Assembly (NCBI GenBank): GCA_026413225.1
Contig: CM048553.1
Span: 141,802,690 to 141,866,689, forward strand
DNA from: Otis tarda
Lineage: Eukaryota; Chordata; Aves; Otidiformes; Otididae
Direction: 5' to 3'
Length of the DNA stretch: 64,000 nt
Shown: piece after piece, positions 1-10,919 of the stretch
Position numbering within the stretch: position 1 is the stretch's first letter
How the letters are laid out: every line of letters starts with the position of its first letter
Notes under the pieces: generated by a model
Told to the model about the DNA's origin: nothing
Seen by the model: only the letters and a program-made list of their open reading frames with translations
Databases searched by the model: none
Made by a program: the position numbers and the translations under genes

Positions 1-494
1 CACAGCAAGTGGAAGGTATCTCTCTACATGGGCAGACGGCCTGTCCTCTGGGAAGTACTAAAATCTTGCCAGAACTTGATATGAGGTGGGTGGGGAGGAA
101 AGGGAGGTTTCCATGTTTTATGCTGCAATGACATGTGTATTTACAAGCCTCAATGTTCGTGGTCTTTCTTCCCGTATTCCAGCTAAACAGCAGTCAGTCC
201 CTGTTAGAAGGCAGATGCGTACGGGATGGGCTGTGGGTTGTTACTGTTATTTCCGTAACTCTTGCATGTGAAGATGTCAACCTGTGCTGAGACCCAATTA
301 GGTTATAAACACAGCAAGCTGGAATCCCTTGGAGAAACAGAAAGATAGATGACTTGCCTGCAGACAAAACATAAGTCAGTGGCAAAAATAGTACCTGGTC
401 TCTGGACTGAAAAACCAGCATGGAATCAGCCTGGTTTGCCTTGTGCTTCCCGCAGCTCGCAGGTGGATGTGGATGTGTTGGGCTGGATTGGGAT

Positions 495-600
495 CTGCTA
501 GATCTAATTGAGCCTTAATTATAATACATTAAACAATTAAAATAATGAAGATCAGGCACAATCAAATTTCAAAACAAAGAGATTTAGCAAGATTAGACTG
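495..600. promoter_or_regulatory. Candidate conserved non-coding element
   Basis: A compact AT-rich block with several TAATT/ATTA homeodomain-type cores (ctaattgag, ttaattataa, aacaattaaa) and SOX-like acaat steps, set in ordinary sequence. This texture is typical of developmental enhancers in amniotes. The call rests on appearance only; I see no experimental or comparative evidence in the sequence itself. Confidence 0.2.
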
Positions 601-2529
601 TTAAAACTGTACAGATGATGCCCTTAATCTTGGAGGAGGTCCAACATAAACGGTACAGTAACTAGCCAGCTGGGAAGACGGCAAACTGGAGGTAATACCA
701 GGTTCCCAGCATAAAGTGTAAGGGGGTAGATGGATTTTCCCCTTCCATTTTACAGCTTTATTTTTAGACAAGAGCAGAATACTGAACATATCAAACCATG
801 TGTATGCATGCACATGTAACATAGGTGTGATGCCTATGAGTCACACAAATTTGTAGACTTCAAGGAGGCAGGGAGTTCACAGCTTGAAATGTTTGGTGAG
901 TTATATATACCACTGCACTTCCCATTTATGTTTTTAAGAGTTGTTCTGTTATTTATAGTAACTTTATCACTGAGGAAGCTGGCTTTGACTGACATCTCCG
1001 GGAGCAGAAGTTGTTCTTTGTCCATAAGACAGGTACAGCACTTCAGGAGATGAGAGGGGGCCGTGGGCCCCATGCTCATTCCTTTCCTGGCCTCTCCAGG
1101 GATCTCATCATCACTGTTATCAACAGTAATGTGTTTATAACACTTCATAATTTGTGAGAAGAACCCGCTGTGTTGTTTGCATGAAGCCAGGCCTCCCCCA
1201 GGAAGCCCAGAGCTGGTGGAAGGTCCTGGAGCATGGGCACAAAGCCATGGGGAGAGAGCGCTGCAAAACACCCCGAAGCTGTTTGTCGAAGGCAGAGCGC
1301 GGAGAAGAACAGTACATAACAGCTGATAATGGAAAAGCAGGTAAATGTGACCAAAAGCCTGGCCCGCAGTTCACAGGTAAAATGATTGTGCCAGAAAAGG
1401 AAATTATTTTTAAAAAGCCAAAGAACAAAGATATTTGAGGCCTCCTCTGGGAAATAAGGATGAGCAATCTAAACTGCGGGTTTTCTTTGTATAATCGAAC
1501 ACTGTATTCCTGGAGGGATCTTTTTATTTGGTTCTTTGCTTTCTCTGATTCCTCTCGACAATGTACACAAGCTGCAGTACAGAAAATAGAGATAGTCAGA
1601 GAGAGGCAATGCTGTACTGAGGGAATTTAATTAATAAATCCTTGTGGGATTGTGAGTGACTATGGAAAGACTGGAGGAAAATGAGCAAAAAGAAATCCTC
1701 CTAATGTGCAAAAGTATTAAATATTTCATTGAAAGAAAGCAAAAGAGCCACCAAAAGGAGTTTATAATTCTTGGAAAACCTAAAAAAGAATATTAGGCAA
1801 TGTATTCTCTTTTCTCTTTCAATTTTGCTTTTGACAAACTTAGTGCTGCATCACTTTCAAGGAGGAGAATTTGGGCCAAGGATTTAGCAATAGACATCTG
1901 AAGATCTCAGAAAAAGCAAGGGACTGGGGAAACAGAACAAAAGGAAACACTCACTCTTTTTTTCAACGACCGCCTCCTGCATGGGTGGATGCCACACACA
2001 CCGAGATGCAAATACTAGACACCCATTGCTCCACAGCTGGCAGCAGACAGACAACAGCAATGCTGCTTAATTTCAGGCTGACCCAGGAATGAAAGATTTT
2101 TGGCATACTGATCTTGACCTCTCTCTTCTGGCTTGTCAGCTGTTACTTCCTAGTGCCCTTGGGCTGGCTGAATTTGCTCTTGCTCATGGCTGTTTTATCG
2201 TTCCCTGGCCCGCTCCTTGTGTTAAAGCTGGGCTTTTTGGTCTTTGGGTAGATCTCGGAACTGCAGATCAAAATCACATATCCCTGCTTTTATTAGAAGC
2301 ATTGCTGAGGTCCAGAAGTTGCTGGAAGCCTGCTATTCTCCACCATTTACTGGCTGTGAATTATGTAGATCCTAATATTTTTAATTTCCTTTCATTTAGC
2401 TGTGTGTGCAGGACCTCTGTCATGACCAGCGGGAAGCTCTCCCCTGGGTACAGAGAGGCAATTCAGTGTCTGTGCCAACCCTGGCTTGTGAAAGCCTGGC
2501 AGCTCTTGACAAACAAAACCTAGAAATGT

Positions 2530-2785
2530 TGCTATTAAAAGCATTTATTGAATAAATCCATATGCGACAAAATGATAGCTGCAAAAAGCAGCGGAATTGT
2601 TTTTTAATGGAGAAATCTTATTTGAAAGGTAAAGCTGAGCTGCGAAAGCTCAGAGAACAGTCACCTGAGGATAGAGCTTTGAGCAACGTGGGAAAAATTA
2701 GAACCGCTATGAACAATATAGAGGAGAAAAGATTTGAGAACGTCTCCTTTGAGTGGGAGCTTTTATGTAAAGAAAAGAGAGGATA
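2530..2785. promoter_or_regulatory. Candidate conserved non-coding element
   Basis: An AT-rich block beginning with tttattgaataaat, followed by a POU-like ccatatgcgac, paired gctgcaaaaagcagc (a 5-bp palindrome around an AAAAA spacer), a homeodomain-type ttttttaatgg, and a second small palindrome, gagctgcgaaagctc. It lies directly downstream of a long frame that I do not believe is coding. Short dyads with homeodomain and POU words suggest an enhancer. The inference is from sequence texture only. Confidence 0.22.
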
Positions 2786-4413
2786 AGCCTGGATTTAACT
2801 GTGGTATTTGAACGCTCTCACAAGTAGAGATAGAAGAACAAACCCTCATCCCCTTCAGCAAGCCTGCAGCAGCCAGGAACAAGAGGACCCCTGTTCTTCT
2901 GTGCAGGGGTCAGCAGACTGCAAAGGGGTACTGCGGCAGGCTCAGACCTCCCAGCGAGCCGCCCAATGGAGCTGCAAGGGCTCTGCCTCTGCCTTTGCAC
3001 CTTGGCTGTGCATTGCGCCAGCCCGTCGGTCTGCACACAGCCTTCACGTTTAAGGGTGCTGAGCTCGGTTGGTTGAAATTTCCCTACGAGGGGGGAGCAG
3101 AGGAGCAGCAGTTGTGTAAAGGCTCTTGCAACAACTGAAGAGCAGCTCTGCTGGAAATCCAAAATTGCTATGGGAGAGGATCCTATTTTTGTGTCTCTCT
3201 GTGTAAAGTGTCGTTGCTTTGGCCTTGCTTGGGTGATCTGAACTTGCTCTAGACACCAGAAGAGAAGAGAAAAAAAAGGCTGTTCTTTAAAAAGAGGCAT
3301 CTGGACAGTATTTAGTCATAAAAATAAACCAACACTGGCTATCCGAATTGTTACGCAGGATGTTGAAAAGAATCTGTCATGATGGGCTTTTGGCAGGTGG
3401 TAGCTGGGGGGTGGATATTTCCTGGCAAGGGATGGGGAGCCCTTTCTTGGAACAGGCAGAGGCAGATGGAGTGACCTAGAGGTGCAAAATAGCCTCTCTG
3501 GGAACGAGCAGTCTCCAGCAAGGACAGATGGCTCCCATGACTGCTGCTGACATACATGAATGCAGCATGGAAACGCTCAAACTAAGTCAGGAATTTCTTG
3601 GCACAGGTAATGTCCACATTAGGGAAATGTTTTACATCAGTTCAGGGATGGTCTAGCTCATCCAGTCTCTTCAAAGAGATTATTGGAGAAACTATGAAAA
3701 CAGCATCTTAGGATTATAAAGGTTTACTGGAAGATCAGATAGAAATGAAAGGGAGGATAGAAAAATGTTACGGAACAATGAAAACAAACAACATCTGAAA
3801 ACATAACATCGGAACTGATCCTGCAGAGAACTCCAGGATGAATATCTCATCCAAACTAATTTTTAAGAAGATACTTGGGAAGTAAGGAGTTCAATCTAGC
3901 AAGGAACAGAATTTTCAAAATCAGACATAGGGAAACAATCAGAAGCACCTACTATGTTTGGAATATTACATGTGCAGGTGCAAGTGCCCAATTTAGAAAT
4001 TAGTCTCTGACATTCCTGCTCACAGTCTAGAGCAAGTGGATGTTTGTGTGCACCTATTTCTGTAAATCAGTCTCATCACCTATGAATATCTTGCTTTTGG
4101 AAATGTCAACATTTTCTGGAAAAAAAAGTCCTCTCTTCAGTTTCTTATCAAAATAGGATGTCTATTGTTGGTAAAATTGTAGACCTTTTATTTTAAGATA
4201 GATCTACATTGGCTTTTCTTTAACAGCAGTTTTCCCATCTACTGCTTTCCAAAGTGGTTGTGGTAGAGCTGTGATATATCATCAGAGTGTCACATGCTCA
4301 ATGCTTGCAAACCATCTTTGTATTAGAAAACATCTTAGTGAACCATTTCCCAAAATTGGGGCTATTTAAACTTTCAGAAGTGTCTAGAGTCTGTAATTTC
4401 TACCTTACTCTTC

Positions 4414-4431
4414 AAAAAAAAAAAAAAAAAA
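4414..4431. repeat. Poly-A tract (18 A)
   Basis: An uninterrupted run of 18 A, followed a few bases later by a second A-rich run (aaaagaaaaaaaaac). I see no SINE or processed-transcript body upstream that would explain it as a retroposon tail. Confidence 0.8.
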
Positions 4432-4830
4432 GAGATGGGTAAAAGAAAAAAAAACTCAGTTCAACACCTTATCTAGGGTAGAATAGCTAGAAAATGGAGA
4501 ACAATAGCACAGTGCATTTAATTCAGGTGTAAAATTCTCCCTTTGCATTACAAGTGAGCCAGGATACCACTCCTATATATATTCCAGTCCTCAACTAAAG
4601 CAGCTGGAATCCCATGTAAGTAAAGCTCATCTCTGCTGTCTTGTCTTCTTTCCTCCTTTGCCAGTGATTCTGTTGTTCTGGGGACGAATACAGGATGCTC
4701 TGCTTGCTGCCAACCCCAGCCACCCCGGGAGGGTTTATCTTTCTGGAGGAGAGGCCTTAACTCCAGACATCTTGCAAAATGCTGTATGGGATCCCACCAC
4801 TGGGAAAAGTAAGATGGCTCAGTGATATAG

Positions 4831-4890
4831 GATAGGATAGGATAGGATAGAATAGAATAGAATAGAATAGAATAGAATAGAATAGAATAG
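4831..4890. repeat. Pentanucleotide microsatellite (GATAG)4(AATAG)8
   Basis: Four GATAG units (4831-4850) are followed by eight perfect AATAG units (4851-4890). The array sits exactly where the terminal octamer repeat of a minus-strand CR1 would be. It therefore probably arose by slippage from the CR1 3' tail. Array length is likely polymorphic. Confidence 0.9.
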
Positions 4891-4928
4891 TTCAGTTGGA
4901 AGGGACCTACAATGATAATCTATTAGAA
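4891..4928 (-). mobile_element. CR1 LINE 3'-tail stub
   Basis: Directly after the pentamer array comes ttcagttggaagggacctac, the standard avian CR1 3'-terminal sequence read on the opposite strand, and homology fades within about 40 bp. The element therefore runs on the minus strand and is an extremely 5'-truncated insertion, or one whose body has been deleted or has decayed. No coding part remains. Confidence 0.7.
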
Positions 4929-6394
4929 TTTAGCCAAGCCTTCTGCAGGGATAGGATGGTGCTTTGCCACAGAGGAAAGCCATGCTGCAGATGCAGCAGG
5001 GGAATGTATGCCACACAGGGTGAAGGCTGGGCATGGGTCATGGGGTGCAGGACCACAGGCTGTCACAGCAACACGATGCGTCAGCCCTGGGAAACCAGGC
5101 TTGCGCTGCAACAGCCGGCAGAGGAGCGTAGATAGCCAGGGCAGCACTTACTGTTAGGGGTAAAGGGAGGGCCCCATCCTGCAACAGCACTTCTGTCTTC
5201 ACCCTTCCTATCTCTGCAGCAGAGGCAGCAGTAACAAGCCTGGTTTTCCGTCACAATGCTGCCCTTCCTTCCCCTTTCCTGTGGCAGGAGCAACCCAGCC
5301 CTGGCCCCTTGTCCTCAGGATGGCAATGTTCAGTCCCACTGGCTCTTCTGAGGAGCCTTTGGCTGGCTCTGCTTGAATTCCCCATAGCAGAGGGCTACGT
5401 TTGAAGCTGGGGACTACAGCAGCCTGTGGTTCTAAGGCAGTCTACGGGAAAGGTACGAACGTGTCCCTCATGTGAGTTCTTAGGGAAAAATCGGATGCTT
5501 CACCTAAGTTAGGATTCAGACCTTGCAATCAGTTTTTGCACCAGCAGAGTACCCTGACGATTAAGGCTCCAGTGAAACTGGAGAGCTCGCCATCTCAGCC
5601 TGCAGGTATCTGAATGCACACATCCTTCGGGAATCTCATAACCACCAACCTGCACTGCCGCCCATCTGACAAAACCAGACCTCTTCACTGAAGGACCCAC
5701 TGAGGAGCTGCCGCTTCATCCTCACGGCCCTTCGCTGCCTCTTTCTGAGGGAATGTGGGCAATATGCTCCAGCCTTGAAGCTCTGCTCTGAAGCAGAGAA
5801 AGCACTAGACTCAGATGCCTTTGAAATCACTTTGAGCCTTGCATTGCTCTATTTCTCCCAACAATTCCCACTTGTATACCATGACATTTAAGTCTCTCAG
5901 ACCCTTGAAGCAGAACGGCTGGGCAATTATAAATCGCGTTTGTTGTTCAGCTTGCGCCCCCCTCCCGTGAACTGAACCGTGAAAACGGAGCTCATGCCGG
6001 TTCTGCACTTGTGACCAGGCAGCACCATTTATAAAGTTCCGGGATGAGGCTTTACGGCCTGTCCACAGTGATGGATGCATAACTCCTGCGGGTGGACAAG
6101 GTTTGATATTGAAATAGTCAACCTGATCTCCAGAGTCTTCCTGCCACAAAGCCTGAAAAGCCTCTCAACAGAGAAGGGGTGAGCTGAATTTCTCATCCAA
6201 AAATCCAGCTTGGATCTCTGCTTGCAGACTCCCTTTCTTCTTGCCCTCTTCACAAAGAAGGGCACTGTATAAACATTATTTATTATAAACCTCCCTGGGA
6301 ATGGAGTGTGACCAGTTATAATAATCTCTTATATTTCTTAAACACCTGGTAGCTGATTTCGTAGCCCTTGGCAAACGTTAGGACTTCGGCCTCG

Positions 6395-6530
6395 CAGTGT
6401 CTGATCAGGAAGGTAAGCGCTGTCATCTGTGGGTTATAGGTGGGAAACTGAGGCACAAGGGTTTTAAATGGCCACTGGGATCTCTATCTGTCATGTGAAG
6501 TGGATCCAGATGCAAGGCATTCCCAGCCTC
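6395..6530 (+). mobile_element. MIR/L2-like ancient SINE remnant
   Basis: The order of words matches the shared MIR/L2 3' region: a decayed 'gatcaggaaggtaagcgctg' followed by 'ggtgggaaactgaggcacaa'. In the family these are the 'gtaggta..attatc' and 'gggaaactgaggca' blocks. The downstream part (to about 6530) is too decayed to align by eye. The call comes from motif order, not a database search. Confidence 0.5.
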
Positions 6531-7599
6531 AGGTCTGTGCCAGACCTCTAATAACAGGGCCAGCAGGAAAAGATGAGTGTGAAGGATTCCACCATTTCAC
6601 CACCATTAGCAGAATTTGCCAACTTTTCCACGGGGATGAGGAGCTCTAAACAGGACTGATGGGTCTCAGGGTTTGAGCCTTGTCACCTTCCATCACCGTT
6701 GCTCTGGGGCAGTGATTGCTGGCACAGCTGGGTGCTCAGGTAGGGAAAAACGATACAAACCGCAATTGCAGAACTGCACAGTGTTGTCTGTCAGAGACCT
6801 TGACATGACCCAGAAGATGCATTTCTAACAGACCCAATTCCTTTTCCACCACAGAGGCATCCCTCCTTTCCCATGCCTCTGTGTTACTTGTTTCAACAGC
6901 GGTGATATTTTTCCAATATGAAATAAACACACGTAGTATAATTTTTTTCCTCCAGCTCTTGAGTTTATCTAACCCAAACATTTCTAGGATCTGGATAACA
7001 GTGCAGAATGCCAGCCTCAAAATCATAACTTTTGAAGTTGGGCGAAAAATTAAAACAAATTAAAAATAGGTATTAAATTTGAGAGAGGCTCAAAAAGTTC
7101 TGTTGGAACTTGGAGGAGTTTCAAATATTATTTTTAACCATAGACATTTAGCTCTTATGGGAAACAAAACTTAGAAGGACAGATATAATTAGGTCAGATA
7201 TTGAGAAACTTATTACGCTTTGCTACAGATGATCCCAGGAGAATGTAACTTAAGCCCTTTTTTTTTTTGTATTAAGATTCAATCATGATTCTTCACTTTT
7301 TTTATGTAGAGTTCTGTTTAAAGAAGAAAATAAAGTAGGATAGAAATATGCTTTGTATTACTAACTGCTTCAGCATGTGAAGCAATGAATGTTTGACAAG
7401 AAATCTGAGGACAGGAGGCAAGATTTTTATTTAATTTTGTACCAAAATACCTAACATTATGCTAGCGGCTGTGCCTGCTTTTGTTTGGTGTGTAGATACA
7501 ATCGATACACTGATGATACTGGTATCTCCTGGGATTATCTGATGCTTGGCATCTCCAAAGCACCACCATGCATATACTAACTATGCTTTGCAGTGTGAT

Positions 7600-7700
7600 T
7601 ACAACATAGACATTATTCATATTACAAGTGGGGAAACTGAGGCAAAGAGTGCCAGCTGTTTGATCAGCACCGAGTCTGTTTCACAGCCGCCGTCAGGACT
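7600..7700 (+). mobile_element. MIR/L2-like ancient SINE remnant
   Basis: The stretch 'acattattcatattacaag' runs straight into 'tggggaaactgaggcaaaga', the diagnostic core of MIR and related CORE/L2-tailed SINEs. Flanks are too diverged to give boundaries. It lies about 1.1 kb from the similar remnant at 6395, in the same orientation. Confidence 0.5.
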
Positions 7701-10700
7701 CAAGATTTTCTGCCTTCTGCTCCCACTACTTCTGCAGAAAGATCCACCTTCACATGAGAAGTATGCATTTCATACATAACCAGAGGAGAAAAGCCTTTAT
7801 CAAAAGAAGAAATGAGCCAGTAGGTGGCTGATGGAGAGTGCTGCTAACACGTGGATCTGTCATTACTCACAGCATTTATCATGTCTGTTACTGTGAGGCA
7901 CACTCTTCTTTAAAGTAGGTGTCTAATTTGAGGGATACTGGTTTTCCTAGCAGCTACAGCGATCTGGGGAGGGAGACTTGGTGAGTTGCCTGAAGTGAGC
8001 TACTGCACATTTTTCATTGTAAAGTCTGCTCAGAGAGAGGTGGAAGTGGACTGGAGTTGTGCTAGGCAGGTCCTGGATACCAAGTTTTCCTGGCACAGCC
8101 CCACTGGCTCGGGAGTAGGAAAAACAATATTCTCACTGACAAAGATTTGCCGGCACCTCTCCTGGAACCCACAGCCAAAGCAGACGCAACACATACAGGC
8201 GAAAGAGCCCTTTGGCTAGATAGCTTGAATTTTTCAGGGAAGTGGTTTAGCTGTATCAGCAACAGGTCTCCATTTCCTATTCTAAAATGTTTCTCCAGCC
8301 AGCACAGGATTCCTGTGTGTGGCTGTTAGCAAAACTTCTGCATTGTAGATGGGTTCTCAACAAGGATCAGAATACAGATTTTTACAGTGACTGGAGTATG
8401 AGGATTTGGGTTTGGCTCAGACTCCTCGTTATAGATGAATGAAATAGAAGGAGTCTCTTCCGACTGGTAGACTGTGTCCAGGCCAGTAGTGGTGAGAAGC
8501 CACTCCTGAATCCATCTTGAATCTGAAGTAACAATTGGCAAGATGCAATGACAGAACCATCTAGACCTAAGCACATTCAGGACAAGTTCATCCAACTGGT
8601 GTTAACATGAAGCAAGACTCCAAACCTTATGTAGCATTGGAGGAACATAAGATAAGCCAGGAAACAGAATACATCAATATTTCTTACAATATATTTGAAA
8701 AGCATAGGTGAAAGGAAAACACGTAAGTTCCTATGGTAAGTAAAAATCTCATACTTGGCCTATGAGAAATCTTAGGATCAAGACAAAGTGGTGGAAGGTA
8801 ACTGACTCCTGCGCTGCCTTGGAAAGCATATGTTTGTGTCAGTATGAGTGTCATCCATCGCACTGTCGCCAATATTCAGGAGTTTGCTTGCTTTATATAC
8901 TTGCATACTTGTCTGCCACAGGAGGTATTAAGGTTGATGAGCTGTTCATAATTATTGCTAATGACTAGCAGGTAGTGATATTGCTCTTCACCTTCAAGGT
9001 AATAAGTGGCATCAAGCTATGGCAATAATTTCCCGGAATAAACACTGTACTCTCGCTTTCTAATGTAAATTGCACTCTTATTGATGCAATAAACTGCAAC
9101 TGTTTCTTCAGGCTGTGGAAGACTTCCAGTAAGTGATAAAAGCCTCAGTCATGTAATTCTATTGGGTGCTAGTTCCTCACAGTGCTTTGCTTGCTGAGCT
9201 TGCAGTAGGGGCTGTAACAAGGAAACAGTTCCTTCCTGCAGCATGTGGACTGGACAGCAAGTTTGTCATTTTCCATGTGGTTCAAGCAGGGCTTGGTTGT
9301 TGTCTCTCAAACATACCACTTCCTACATGCAATCACAGAACCTCACTGCCCTGAGGAACTCAAATCAGCTGAGTTGTAACTCAAAGCCCAGAAGCAAGCA
9401 TTCCAAGGTAGGGAAAAATCTTGGATAGCCTGTTAGGGATAATGCTTCTTGGTAGAGTCCAGACAATAAACTGATTTAAACTAAAGCTTGCTAAGATTAA
9501 TACTGAGAATATACGTGCCTTCCTATGCTGAGTAACTCTGCAACCCCACTTCTACAACAGTCCTTTCTTTCCTGCTCCTTCTCTGCATTTCTGTTAAACT
9601 CTCAGTCACCTGTCAAGTCTATCTCAAGCCTTGTCAAGCCTTGGGTAGTTCTGACAGGAAAGTAAATTTCTTTACTGAAGGTACATTGGCTAAAGAAGTT
9701 TAGTTGGGTTTTTTGTTTGTTTGTTTGGGATTTTTTTTCTTCCTGAGGGAGCTGATTTAACTTTTCTCAATCTAAAAAAACTATCCCAATAAAATTATTT
9801 TTTTTTGCTTCTGTACTGAAAGTCCACTTTTTCCAGTGTACAAATACCATTCAGATGTGTAACTTTGCACATTAACAACTGGTGTAGCAGTAAGAGCTCC
9901 CTCCTGACACAATGGTCGAGCTCTGAATTTGACATTTGAGTGTTCCCTGAGGTAGGCAATAGTGCCTGTGTCTCCAGAGTAGTGGCAAGGGAGTAGGCTA
10001 TGCAGAAAGCAAACTCTGCCTTAGGTTTTTAGGATGCTCAGCTAAAAGTATTATCAGGCAAATGTGGAATTTCATCTTTAGGCTTTAACAGATGAAATTA
10101 TATTCCTTTTAATCCTTAAAACATCATATTTCTCTGTTAGTATTCAAGGCAACCAGTAGGATGGCTACTTGCCTTTTCTATTTTTCAGAAGAAAGCAAAA
10201 CCAAATTCTTCCTGGTTTGATATGAGAGAGACACTGTCTACTTGAAATAGAGCCAGCTTTTGAAAATGAGTTAAAAGTCATCTCCTTGCCAGTTTTTGTG
10301 GGTGTTCATCCTGCCTGGGTAGCAAGAAAAATCCTGCAGGGAATCTCATGAATGTCAGTGCAAGCAGGTAATGAAGAGCTAAGCCCCTGCTAGATTTCTT
10401 CCTTCCTTCCTTTGAGGAGGAGGAGGAGAGGGGAAGGCAGATGGTAACTCTTCACTGGAGCACTGTGCGTATGTCTGTTTTTGAAGCTTTACCTCTATAG
10501 AATTGAATGTGTTTGACTAAAGAATTATATCCTTGCTGCAGAAAACAGGAGCGAGACATCAGCATGTTCCCTGACTGCATTCCTCTGAGCTGGGGAAACG
10601 CAAACAGGGAGAGGAGAGAGGAGGAGCCGCTGGCTGCAGAGAGCACTCCCAGCTAGAGGAGAAAATGTCAGGACTACTGCTAGGGTGCTGAGTGAAAGGT

Positions 10701-10902
10701 GTTGGGGAGTGTTGTTCAGATTTACCAAATTGAGGTGATTTATTGTGCTTTTCTTTCATCCACCTCCAAAGATGTTATGTCTGTTTAAATGCATTTTTTA
10801 CTTTATTGCTCGCGGTTGGAGATGTTTCACACAATCAGGCCCAGGTAATATAATGCAGTTTCCCAGATTTCTCCATGGAAGCTCAAAATAATGCTTAAGT
10901 GC

Positions 10903-10919
10903 TTTTTTTTTTTTTTTTT
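10903..10919. repeat. Poly-T tract (17 T)
   Basis: An uninterrupted run of 17 T. No retroposon body is recognisable on the minus strand beside it. Confidence 0.8.

Larger units (their letters stand above)
1..4830. other. Unique non-coding stretch
   Basis: No recognisable gene. Open frames are short (the longest, at 834-1271 minus and 2089-2523 plus, are about 145 codons), resemble no family I know and show no domain or repeat. The stretch is AT-leaning with ordinary simple runs, including an 18-A tract at 4414-4431. Two blocks inside it (495-600 and 2530-2785) look like candidate conserved non-coding elements and are listed separately. I see no diagnosable transposon before 4831. Confidence 0.6.

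Noticed and set aside
4831-4890. Regular repeat that might be read as a CRISPR-like array
   Set aside because: Five-base units without spacers, next to a CR1 tail in a vertebrate genome; it is a microsatellite.
5945-5980. CTCF-like word in reverse of ttgcgcccccctcccgtg
   Set aside because: Only the GGGGGCGC half fits. The rest of the core does not match well enough.
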